A stretch of DNA of 64,000 nt from Vibrio qingdaonensis (lineage in GTDB: Bacteria > Pseudomonadota > Gammaproteobacteria > Enterobacterales > Vibrionaceae). Position numbers and translations under genes: made by a program. This document shows, in pieces, positions 38,901 to 45,223 of this stretch (positions within the stretch are counted from its first letter, which is position 1; the number at the start of each line of letters is the position of its first letter). The notes under the pieces were generated by a model, which searched no databases, had not been told where the DNA came from, and was given only the letters and a program-made list of their open reading frames with translations. The DNA is taken from the NCBI RefSeq assembly GCF_026191675.1, contig NZ_JAKRRY010000018.1, positions 42,970 to 106,969 of the forward strand. The letters are read 5' to 3'.

Positions 38901-41698
38901 ATGCCCCTATCATTCATAACTTTTCTCCACGTGCCAACCAGTTCTCTGGGCCAATTAATGGCAATGTGTTGTCGGGTGCGACGGACGCGGATGATGGTGC
39001 CCATTTAACGCTTCATGATATTCAGTATAAGGAAGGGGGACGTTACCATGAACTTCTTCCTGGTCAGTCACATACCATTGTTAATGTTGGCACATTGAGT
39101 ATTGAAGCCAATGGCGATTACACATTTACGCCGGAACCGACATTTACGGGCAGCGTTCCGGCTATGTGGTATCGCGTGGTCGATACGACCGATAGCCAAA
39201 ATATACAAACACAACGCACCCTTCATATTTCGATTGATGCGAATCATCAGCCGACGGTAACCGCACTGTCGGCAAGCTTTAATGAAGATACCGATCTTAT
39301 CATTTCTGCTTCAGACTTTGGCTATACGGACCGTGACTCAGATGCGCTTCATTCTATTACTATTACTCATACACCGGACGCTTCGCATGGTCATCTCATT
39401 TTGGATGGTCACGTAATAACCGATGGTAGCGCTATTTTGGCCGCTGATGTGGCTAGACTGATTTTTAGGCCAGTGGCTAACTATAATGGCTCAGCCACTT
39501 TTAGTTATACTGCGAATGACGGTCATTCGGATTCATCAGAACAGCATGCTCAATTAACCATTACTTCCGTAAATGATGCTCCGGCTATTCACTTAGCACC
39601 CGTCACACCACTTACCGGCGTGGTCACTCAAACGGATGTGGATGTGGGCGACACGCACCAGTTTAGTGTCGGCCTTTCGGCGGGCAATTTTGGTACGCTA
39701 ACCGTTGATCCAGATAGCGGTGTCTATCAATATGTGCCGAATGGGCAGATTACGGGTATGCGCTATGACCAAGGGACGGGTCACTATACTGGCCAAGATA
39801 CCTTTGAAGTTACAGTGACGGATAAGGCTGGGGAGAGCGCTTCTTTATTCGTTACCTTTAATGTGGATGGAACGGTAACGGCCCCAGTGGTGTCGGGTCA
39901 AGCGCCTAGCGTTGCAACGCATATCAATTCACAACCAACCGTCACGCATAGCATGCCAAACATGTTGCTTGCCGCGCATCAAGTCACGAATCATGTCACG
40001 GTTGATCTTGCCTCCACCAGCGATAGCGGCCGTTCGCATAGTGATAATTTAACCAACGACGAGACGCCTACCATCAGGGGCCATACCGATATTCCTTTCT
40101 CCAAAGTCAATATTTATGACGGTTCCAAAGTGGTGGGGAGTGGTTATTCAGATGCCCATGGTCACTATCAGGTTGATAGCTCTTTACTGAGTAACGGAGT
40201 GCATAACATCAGTGCGATAGCGTTGGCGCCGGGCAGTGTCGTCCCCGTGATGTCTTCGCGGTTTGCCATCACTATCGATACTCATGCACCTGCCCCAACG
40301 ATTTCGGTGGATACGGTGACCCGTGACAACGTTATTAGCGCTTCCGAGTCACAGTCTGTTATTGCCATCACTGGCTTATCGTCTGGTGACGCTCATCAAG
40401 GTGACATTGTCACCTTGTCGGTTGGAAGGCATAGCTACACTGGCCAAATAGACGCAACGGGACATTATAGTATTGATGTACCTGGCGCGGAGTTGGAAAA
40501 GGTTTCGAAACTTAACGTGAGCATTTCAACAACGGATGCGGCGGGTAATACGGCGACGACGTCGTTGGAACATCACTATGATGTTGATACAAGTGTAGGC
40601 AGTCCAACCATCAGCTTTGAAAATCCGGGGGCCGATAACCTGTATAGTAAAGCGGAAATCGCGCATGGCGCTGCTGGTACGATTACCGCCACTATCCACG
40701 CGGCATCAGATGCAAAAGTGGGTGAACACCTTAACGTTAATGGTGTGGATCATGTATTAGATGCGCAATCTATTCAGCATGGTGTCAATGTAGAAGTGGC
40801 ACCGAATAGCGTCGTTAAAGCCGTGATGACCGATGAACATGGGAACGTAAACTCAGCGATTAATGTTGCCGCTGGAGCGAAACCAGAGCCGATAGTGGTG
40901 ACAGCCCCATCAGGAAGCCATCACATTAGTGCCTCTCTCGGGGCGCCTGTATTAATGCCGACTTCCCAACCAGTGCCAACCGCGCAACAAGGATGGAAGA
41001 TCCTCGTAAACGGGCATTATCACACGACTTATACCAGTCAATGGGGAACCTTGTCGATAGACCCGAAAACAGGGGATTTGAGTTATCAGGAACATGCTAA
41101 TGTTCACACTGGCCCCCATGGCTCAGCCCAGAATGTTGGCGTGCATGCCGACCATTTTGAAATCGCCCTTCAGGGCTCTCATCAAGATGACGTATTACTG
41201 CATGTCCAAGTGAGTATTTTAAGTCATGGACCCGGTCATAGTGGTAAGTTAACGTTAGGATCGGAGGTGTTAGACATGACAGTAACGCCCGTCATCTCTC
41301 ATAATCCGCCACCGCCACCACCCGCTCCCCATGTATTGGCGGATGAACCTATGCAAGATTCAGAGAACACGGTGTTCGATAGTATGACGATCATGTCGGA
41401 GTTGGGTATTCATAAGGGCATGGTTAAGGATGACTCACATCATCAGCCTGATTCTGTACATCACTACATGGATAAGTTGGGTATTAGCAATGAGCATCAT
41501 CAAAATACCTCTCCCGGCGTTCAGACGGCGTTGCCTGATGATATAGATGTGGTTCTTAATGATGATGAACAGAATAAGGTCGACACTGGTCATGCTGATT
41601 CTCATCACGATGTCCACTCTGGTGTGGAGCACCTTCATGATGCAGATACGGATCATCTGCACGATGACCCGACATTACCGGATGATCTCAATAGCTAA
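29984..41698 (+). CDS. Giant VCBS/cadherin-like repeat adhesin without RTX repeats
   Basis: A 3904-residue surface protein. Residues 1-185 are charged and low in complexity, with a basic stretch (RKKKRR) and a short hydrophobic part (ALSLILPSLA). From about residue 189 to 3500 come some thirty domains of 95-120 residues joined by GTNDxP-type linkers: VCBS repeats, a homogeneous block of 98-residue repeats (about 494-1081), and cadherin-like domains marked by TFTFTPxKDYNG. Ig-like domains follow, then a PPPPPP hinge. The last 110 residues are rich in His and Asp (ADSHHDVHSGVEHLHDADTD). I find no GGxGxD RTX nonapeptides and no LPxTG. It is probably a calcium-stiffened adhesin or biofilm matrix protein exported by type I secretion, as SiiE is without RTX. 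ATG 29984 has TAGGA upstream; ATG 29954 has none. Confidence 0.85.
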   Translation: MTDKRNELANSQDKTELTGSRSSASPRHDKLPQRKKKRRLFSTLRYQVSLPPALSLILPSLASHHASANVDLESDSERSNAKVDNNADKVSLSQTERSVDLSSSEVATSETQASVDKEGVALPSRRLELHHYPMHVSTHASLLTRTGTTSTSLSNSQVTPLVMTPSDNTHAQHSNSTYQPVFVKPDIQNQNISIKEDDHLLHGQLSATDKNVGETIRFTSAVMVDGFTLNPDGSFTFDPSNNAYQSLKEGEVDHLTVPVTVTDSSGLQSHANFVIKITGTNDVAQVTGQITGQLKEDVNVNAAGLLTVNGQVFVQDADHGESHTIAEVVNGQFGALTIDEHGHWRYQVDNSLGAVQQLNSKQQLTEVITIHTADHTSQQIQIVIGGRDDNAVISGIDSGNVVEDLNVINGSLKTTGDLHVVDADKGEAHFLPQLLVGQYGNLTIDSNGHWYFEASNQQSIIQQMGKGDELREAFTVSSVDGTTHQIHVEIDGVNDLPHMIGQSQTVKEDGAVFNGQMVATDVDHDLLTFTTSHPIDGLTFNVDGSYTFDPSHTSYQHLAKGDTQVVTTTVTVTDSAGGTHDEELKFTIEGTNDLPTMSGQSQTLKEDGVVFNGQMVATDIDHDLLTFRTSHPIDGLTFNTDGSYTFDPSHSSYQHLAKGDTQVVTTTVTVTDSAGGTHREELKFTIQGSNDLPTMTGQSQTLKEDGAVFNGQMVATDVDHDLLTFKASHPIDGLTFNTDGSYTFDPSHASYQHLSKGDTQVVTTTVTVTDSAGGIHDEELKFTIEGTNDLPTMTGQSQTLKEDGVVFNGQMVATDIDHDLLTFRTSHPIDGLTFNTDGSYTFDPSHSSYQHLAKGDTQVVTTTVTVTDSAGGSHREELKFTIEGTNDLPTMSGQSQTLKEDGAVFNGQMVATDVDHDLLTFKTSHPIDGLTFNADGSYTFDPSHTSYQHLAKGDTQVVTTTVTVTDSAGGSHREELKFTIEGTNDLPTMIGQSQTLKEDGAVFNGQMVATDVDHDLLTFTTSHPIDGLTFNTDGSYTFDPSHASYQHLGEGSSQVVRTMVTVTDTAGGTDQQELVITVSGTNDAPTVQQIHRQFTEDQLTHLDINLLTGSQDIEGDTLSVGNQFQVKIDGQISGLPSGFSIVNGHLKIDPSSQRFQHLAQGETSTFELLYHVTDSHGASTPQSTIVDIVGTDDKANLASSAINIQEHTAEQTFRSVSHVSGKLQLTDVDTSDHPAFIDGGYQASSRIGVFALQSDGTYDYFLQGNYVKGTNAQKTVAALKAGESITETFQIKTADGQTKPVTVTIHGEEDSARIIVDMGTLNNTIDEEHLTSPAYPTELFQTGHLSVIDPDHDDNALKPQTITTSKGGTFLITEGGMWQYHIDNSLAVVQTLGAGESFTEQITVESKDGSAHKVISVTVHGTNDNPDVSSAVTLPQGHEDNPYVIHASSLIANASDTDANDIGQLHPAHVQALKADGTSAGTVVDNRNGTFTFTPEKDYNGHVEFKYDVQDVHGGSTAASANVALAPVADNAQIGYAAIDHRQSGVTEDRSYIDTHDNLHFDGRLTITDPDAGEGYFDINLGSQTYQGIGYDTKLGGHVLLLRNGEYTYTIRDHQPLVQALKEGEVITDECVVRAKDGTTFTIEVNIHGTNDAPVLRAQTQTVTEDGLALSGQMQGTDIDHDATLRYSIANSVAGLTFNKDGSYTFDPSNQAYQHLKSGELDTLTIPVTLTDEHGATATENLVIKITGSNDAAVISGTDTGDLHENHGYKNAGFDYTDRSPDYAHGNIAKLWNDDIHIDGKLTITDADQGQSEFDTRNLGQYSGQYGQLILQKDGSWSYFISAGQDAVGRKVDHLGEGQQFTDSIVVKALDGTMHTIVVTIHGDNDRPYCTSEVTLTPGIEDTSQIISVADLLSHSIDVDENDAGKLSITHLHADNGSLQDNHDGTFTFTPGKDYNGQVHFSYDVIDAHGGVTSTGASVQIAAVSDAAQITAVGDTLKEDNVQLGSTNLHSEGNFHVTDPDGVSESFFATTYLGMNAFYKGTLGGTLQVNKGGHYFYNVSNYNVDHLRDGEVIKDLFTIKSADGTTKQVEFTIQGTSDKPTIAQASLHHYMFEDAKVLHGTLYGIDPDLGDQQTLTYSAMGATAGFTLHSDGRYTFDPSDKAYQHNSLSSGRDEHVIVAVKVTDSEGLFTIQNLRLSIIPQNDAPTVTSSISLTSGHEDQVIVLRSAALLAHATDVDDYDRLSVTGLQVDHGVVTDNHDGTFTFVPKKNYNGAVKFTYDVTDNHGASTHTDASLTLTPVDDRTEFTGIHHGVATEDVATSMSTHVNILDAVDWQALQITDVDSTNNQVTVEFSGKQYIWDLGHDLDVTTPYGTFQFHTITSGPHKGEHAWSYIGDNNNSDVQGLKGGESIHESIKLIAKDGTEFPIQVEVKGTEDGVVIDSTSELGHVTENAQTGASVSGQLNAHDADIHDQVHWTATPAAGTSGSYGTFHVDASGHWHYSVDQGLATTLGAGDERWEYFNVEAVSSDGSHVSKKVAVVVHGHNDNPTVTTDVILSPGTEDKTIHLSPADLLAHAANVDINDRGWLRVANLITDHGKITTNPDGSFTFTPETDYNGVVNFDYDVVERHGGSTPAHASVFLQAVNDLPVIQGDISGSVVEQGIDAQGVGIGTASVQGILTSTDPDTGDTIVWSTASQTSVYGSLTIDQHGRWHYQLNDASPSVQQLAHGITVQDAFVVTATDRSGIAVQQIVTVDVHGSNDGASIDGHATSSLSYDLTEDSVTSTLMGHLQLVDVDSGEDQFLPLHQLAGTYGHLTLDGNGDWSYTLDNQLTATNALHVGQTVTDHFTVQSPDGTASKTITVNVHGHDDLPTLTVNEGDGQHSLDLFAGIKAQAIQGIQYSADGVHFTHTPPAGFSLAADGHTLQVDASGSHYDHLATGVKQSIYINYDLVEGAGSGAPVSHQHGLVEVIGTSDAPIIHNFSPRANQFSGPINGNVLSGATDADDGAHLTLHDIQYKEGGRYHELLPGQSHTIVNVGTLSIEANGDYTFTPEPTFTGSVPAMWYRVVDTTDSQNIQTQRTLHISIDANHQPTVTALSASFNEDTDLIISASDFGYTDRDSDALHSITITHTPDASHGHLILDGHVITDGSAILAADVARLIFRPVANYNGSATFSYTANDGHSDSSEQHAQLTITSVNDAPAIHLAPVTPLTGVVTQTDVDVGDTHQFSVGLSAGNFGTLTVDPDSGVYQYVPNGQITGMRYDQGTGHYTGQDTFEVTVTDKAGESASLFVTFNVDGTVTAPVVSGQAPSVATHINSQPTVTHSMPNMLLAAHQVTNHVTVDLASTSDSGRSHSDNLTNDETPTIRGHTDIPFSKVNIYDGSKVVGSGYSDAHGHYQVDSSLLSNGVHNISAIALAPGSVVPVMSSRFAITIDTHAPAPTISVDTVTRDNVISASESQSVIAITGLSSGDAHQGDIVTLSVGRHSYTGQIDATGHYSIDVPGAELEKVSKLNVSISTTDAAGNTATTSLEHHYDVDTSVGSPTISFENPGADNLYSKAEIAHGAAGTITATIHAASDAKVGEHLNVNGVDHVLDAQSIQHGVNVEVAPNSVVKAVMTDEHGNVNSAINVAAGAKPEPIVVTAPSGSHHISASLGAPVLMPTSQPVPTAQQGWKILVNGHYHTTYTSQWGTLSIDPKTGDLSYQEHANVHTGPHGSAQNVGVHADHFEIALQGSHQDDVLLHVQVSILSHGPGHSGKLTLGSEVLDMTVTPVISHNPPPPPPAPHVLADEPMQDSENTVFDSMTIMSELGIHKGMVKDDSHHQPDSVHHYMDKLGISNEHHQNTSPGVQTALPDDIDVVLNDDEQNKVDTGHADSHHDVHSGVEHLHDADTDHLHDDPTLPDDLNS
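31463..33226 (+). repeat. Six tandem 294-bp repeats in the adhesin gene
   Basis: Six uninterrupted units of exactly 294 bases (98 codons) begin at 31463, 31757, 32051, 32345, 32639 and 32933. Each starts NDLP and contains KEDG, DVDHDLLTF and SYTFDPSH. Units 2 and 4 are identical over 212 bases (31781-31992 and 32369-32580). This points to recent duplication or gene conversion in steps of two units. Confidence 0.95.
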
Positions 41699-41734
41699 TA
41701 TCAACAAATCGCGAATTTCAATAATTAGCCATAA

Positions 41735-41768
41735 TGAAAATGCCCTTAATGAATAAGGGCATTTTTGT
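41735..41768. terminator. Terminator between the adhesin and secretion operon
   Basis: ATGCCCTTA and TAAGGGCAT form a stem with a short loop and are followed by TTTTTGTTT on the plus strand; AAAA on the 5' side gives a weaker T-run on the minus strand. It lies between convergent genes and may work in both directions. Confidence 0.8.
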
Positions 41769-41853
41769 TTGTCTTTATCAAGGTTATTGGTCTGGTTTGA
41801 TTAAGATAGCACGTCGTTTTTATAGAACTAGTTTTCTCCCTCGAGCATGATGG

Positions 41854-43149
41854 CTAGCGCTCACCAAATGCGCGACTCACATTGGTGAATATGGGCTTCC
41901 ATAAATATTGGAACACGGTTTTTTCACCAGTGGTAATGTCGACTTCGCCCGTCATGCCCGGTAAAATCGCGAATTTCTCAGGGTTATCTCGAAAGAACGG
42001 CTTTTCAACGGCAATCGTCACCTCATAGAAAATATTGCCTTTTTCATCTTTTCTGGTGGTAGGGGAAATCGATTCTACAACGCCTTGTAGGGCACCAAAT
42101 CGACTGTAATCGTAGGCATCTATTTTAACGCGAGCATGTTGCCCTTCACTGACAAAGCCGATATCTCTGGGGGAAAGCTTGGCTCTAAAGTCTGCGACAC
42201 CACCGATAGGCACAATCTCAACAACTGTGCCCCCGGGCTGAATAACGGTACCAACTCTTGTACTTGGTATGCTCTGTACGAGCCCTTGAAGAGGGGAGGT
42301 AAGTACGGTGTTAGTGAGTTTTGCTTCACCTGAGCGGACCCTTGCTTTCAAAGCTGATAGTTGGGAGGCCGCTTTGGAGCGTTGGTCAGCTACTTCAACT
42401 TTCGCTTCTGCAAGTAGTTGAGTGATTTTTTCATCATTAGAATCGGCTTGCTTAAGAAGTAAGGCATTTTTACCGCGCGCCTCTTCAATTTGCTGCTCTA
42501 TAGACGCCACCTTTTGCTGCATCTCCAATACTCTCAAACGAGAAATGTTACCACTTTTAAGACCTTTCTGAAGGATCACCAATTCTTGCTTAGACGCGCT
42601 TAATTGACGTTCATAGGCTGGAATGGCGTTGTCGGTGGTACGAAGCTGCTCTGCGATTTGCTCCGCTTCTTTTTCTAAGACAATGCGTTTTTGATAATAG
42701 AGTGCGATTTGAGCGCTGCGTTGGGCACGTTGTTCTGCCACTAATTCAGGGTAGCGTGCTTGATATTGTGCGAAATCAGGCTCGCGCTCATCGATAAGCG
42801 ACGACAATCTCTCGATTGTTAGGTTTAACGATGCTGATTGGGCTTTGAGTTCTTCTAGTGCGGTGGTTTGAAAAGTGGCGTCGAACTCTACGAGGACTTG
42901 TCCAGCTTCCACTAAATCGCCTTCTTGGACTGAAATGGTCTTTAATTTCCCGCCAATATCACTTTGAATAATCTGGCGTTCACCTTCTGGAATTACGGTA
43001 CCTTGTGCTTTTGCTATTTCATCCACTTGCGTTAGCGCTGACCAAGCAACGAAAGCAATGACACACAATGCGATGGCATAGGTAGTAATAGAGAGAAGTC
43101 TTTTAGTTTGCTGCGATTCTATTGCTTCAGCGTATTGAGGATTACTCAT
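41854..43149 (-). CDS. Type I secretion membrane-fusion protein, HlyD family
   Basis: A 431-residue periplasmic adaptor. A single N-terminal membrane anchor (LLSITTYAIALCVIAFVAW) is followed by a lipoyl-like half (GTVIPEGERQIIQSDIGGKL and ISVQEGDLVEAGQVLVEFDA), a long coiled-coil hairpin, and the returning barrel part ending LPGMTGEVDITTGEKTVFQYLWKP. This is the HlyD/LapC layout, bridging inner-membrane ABC protein and an outer-membrane channel. The ATG at 43149 overlaps the ABC gene by eight bases and has GGAGG nine bases upstream; a longer in-frame reading lies inside the ABC gene. No TolC-like gene occurs in the window. The adjacent adhesin is the likely cargo. Confidence 0.9.
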   Translation of the reverse strand: MSNPQYAEAIESQQTKRLLSITTYAIALCVIAFVAWSALTQVDEIAKAQGTVIPEGERQIIQSDIGGKLKTISVQEGDLVEAGQVLVEFDATFQTTALEELKAQSASLNLTIERLSSLIDEREPDFAQYQARYPELVAEQRAQRSAQIALYYQKRIVLEKEAEQIAEQLRTTDNAIPAYERQLSASKQELVILQKGLKSGNISRLRVLEMQQKVASIEQQIEEARGKNALLLKQADSNDEKITQLLAEAKVEVADQRSKAASQLSALKARVRSGEAKLTNTVLTSPLQGLVQSIPSTRVGTVIQPGGTVVEIVPIGGVADFRAKLSPRDIGFVSEGQHARVKIDAYDYSRFGALQGVVESISPTTRKDEKGNIFYEVTIAVEKPFFRDNPEKFAILPGMTGEVDITTGEKTVFQYLWKPIFTNVSRAFGER

Positions 43150-45223
43150 TAGCAACGCCCTCCATAGTGTTGTCATGTGGTGTGGCTTCTGCCGTTTGTT
43201 CTTCAGCAAGAGGTCCGAAATAGGCGACGCTGCCTTGGTTAAGAACCAGAACTTTATCAGCAAGTTTAATTAACTCAGGATCTTGTGAACTATAAAGAAT
43301 GGTTGATTTGCCGCGTTTTATGTCTAAAAAAAGCTTAAATAATTCAACAGATTTTGGCGATAAATCATGCAATGGATTATCGAGTAGGTATAAAGGGTAG
43401 TGTATGGCAAGTGCCTTTGCGGCAATGAGCATTCGCGCCTCAAAGCGTGAGAGTAAATCGTACATTGTCGCTGGCCAGAACTCCGTCAGTTGTGTATCAA
43501 GCCCAGCGGGTAAGGATTCAAACCAATCTTTGCCACCGGCCTGTTTTATGGCGTTCACTATCTCGGAATCTTTGATAAGTTGCTTGTCGGAAAACCAATC
43601 TCGAATGTTAGTAAGCAGTACTTCTGGGTGTGATGCTTTATAAAACATCCAGTGTCGATAGAGCAGTGGTGCGTACTGGCTTAAATTAATGCTATTGATG
43701 TTTACAATGCCATTTTGAATGGGTTGAAAGCTGGCAATAGTATCAATAAGGCTCGTTTTACCGCTGTTTGATGGACCCGTAATGGCAACAATTTCTCCAG
43801 GTTCAATTATCGCACTGATGCCACTTAAGGCGGGTTTAGCTTGATTAGCGTAGCGGAGTGTTATTTGGTCTAGCTCAATTTGCGGCGCCGATTCAGGAAG
43901 ATCATGATGCTGATATCGGTAAGCTTCCTCAGAGTTTAGTGTCAGTGTTCGGTTGATTGTTAATTGTGTTTGTTGGATTTGCTGAAGGCGAAGCGCGCTA
44001 TTCGCGAGTGTTTGCGCAGGACCGGTGACGCGAGAAATAAGCATCATCGTCGCAATCAGCCCACCCGCAGACATGACTTGATTGAAAATTAACTCGATAC
44101 CTAACCCTACCACCGCGATGGTTGAAATCACCCCAATGGCATAATAAATCGAGGTATATTTCGCTTGATGTACGGTTTGTTTGAAGCCGTTCTTAGTGGC
44201 GAGATGATTCGCTCGATCAAATCGAGTGAGCCAGCCGTCGACTAAATGACTACTTCTCATGTAACCAAGTTGGCTCGATAATTCGGCAATTAAGGTTTGC
44301 CTATTTGTCCCTGAAATAGTGGATTGATTGGCTTTAAGCGCCGAGTTTTTAATGCTGCTTGTTGCCACGAGGTAGTAAAGAATAAGCGATACAATAGGGA
44401 CGATAACAAGCCATCCACCGAGCGCCGCAATAGCGATTAAAAAAATTAACACAAATGGGATGTCGAATAGCGCATTACCGAGCGGTCCGGCTAAGACTCC
44501 GGATATTCTTTCGGCAACCCCCATCTGACTGACTTGGCTTTGTTGGGGCGTTAATTTACAGACATCGTAACTACCCGTGAGTAGTTTTTTAATTAGCGCA
44601 TCGGATATTTCACGGCTTATTCGGTTTGCCACAGTGGCAAGAGTTTGGCTACGTAGTACTCTGAGTAGCCATAACATGAAAAATAAAATCCCCGCCCCAA
44701 TTGCGATGCCTTGCAGTTCGTGGGCAGCGTCACCTCCAATGACGTGATCATAGATTGACATGGTAATGAACGGAATCGCTAGTGCAAATAAATTCGCGAA
44801 CAAACTGGCGAGAGCGACCTTGGGGATCACGGCTTTGTAACTGTCTAAACGAGACCCCATCCAGTTGGCATCGGGTTTATCTGGTGGTGTGTCTTCCAAT
44901 AAGATAGCTAATTTGAAGCGCTTAAGCGTTTTTGAATCAAACGGCTGTCGAGTATTTATACATTCTAAGGTTTGATTATTGAGTTGAGCAACAACGAATT
45001 GATCATCGTTGACCAATACCGCCACTTTAAATGCATTGGCGTTGAGTTGCTCATGAGTGCTGATGATACGATAGGGGACATTAAGGCGATCAAGCATACT
45101 CAAATAGTCTTCGAGGTTATTGAGCCCATTTTCTTTCACCCATTGATGGGCGAAAACATCAATATTACTGCTGACCTCTAACACCCTTAGTGACTTCAAT
45201 GATGCACTTTCTAACTCATTCAT
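43142..45223 (-). CDS. Type I secretion ABC protein with degenerate ATPase motifs
   Basis: A 693-residue protein: an N-terminal C39-peptidase-like domain without the catalytic cysteine (about residues 1-120), a six-helix membrane domain (from VALASLFANLFALAIPFITM), and an ATPase-like domain. Walker A is preserved (GPSNSGKTS). The signature that should be LSGGQ reads LLSRFEA, Walker B reads YLLDNPLHDL (Asn for Glu), and the switch histidine is Gln (LYSSQDPEL). It should bind nucleotide but hydrolysis is doubtful. The start overlaps the upstream ABC gene by eight bases with AAGGAG seven bases before. The layout is that of LapB/RtxB-like exporters. Confidence 0.88.
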   Translation of the reverse strand: MNELESASLKSLRVLEVSSNIDVFAHQWVKENGLNNLEDYLSMLDRLNVPYRIISTHEQLNANAFKVAVLVNDDQFVVAQLNNQTLECINTRQPFDSKTLKRFKLAILLEDTPPDKPDANWMGSRLDSYKAVIPKVALASLFANLFALAIPFITMSIYDHVIGGDAAHELQGIAIGAGILFFMLWLLRVLRSQTLATVANRISREISDALIKKLLTGSYDVCKLTPQQSQVSQMGVAERISGVLAGPLGNALFDIPFVLIFLIAIAALGGWLVIVPIVSLILYYLVATSSIKNSALKANQSTISGTNRQTLIAELSSQLGYMRSSHLVDGWLTRFDRANHLATKNGFKQTVHQAKYTSIYYAIGVISTIAVVGLGIELIFNQVMSAGGLIATMMLISRVTGPAQTLANSALRLQQIQQTQLTINRTLTLNSEEAYRYQHHDLPESAPQIELDQITLRYANQAKPALSGISAIIEPGEIVAITGPSNSGKTSLIDTIASFQPIQNGIVNINSINLSQYAPLLYRHWMFYKASHPEVLLTNIRDWFSDKQLIKDSEIVNAIKQAGGKDWFESLPAGLDTQLTEFWPATMYDLLSRFEARMLIAAKALAIHYPLYLLDNPLHDLSPKSVELFKLFLDIKRGKSTILYSSQDPELIKLADKVLVLNQGSVAYFGPLAEEQTAEATPHDNTMEGVANE

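Noticed and set aside
41300..41698. RTX calcium-binding repeats at the adhesin C-terminus
   Set aside because: The Asp-rich stretches lack the GGxGxDxUx spacing.
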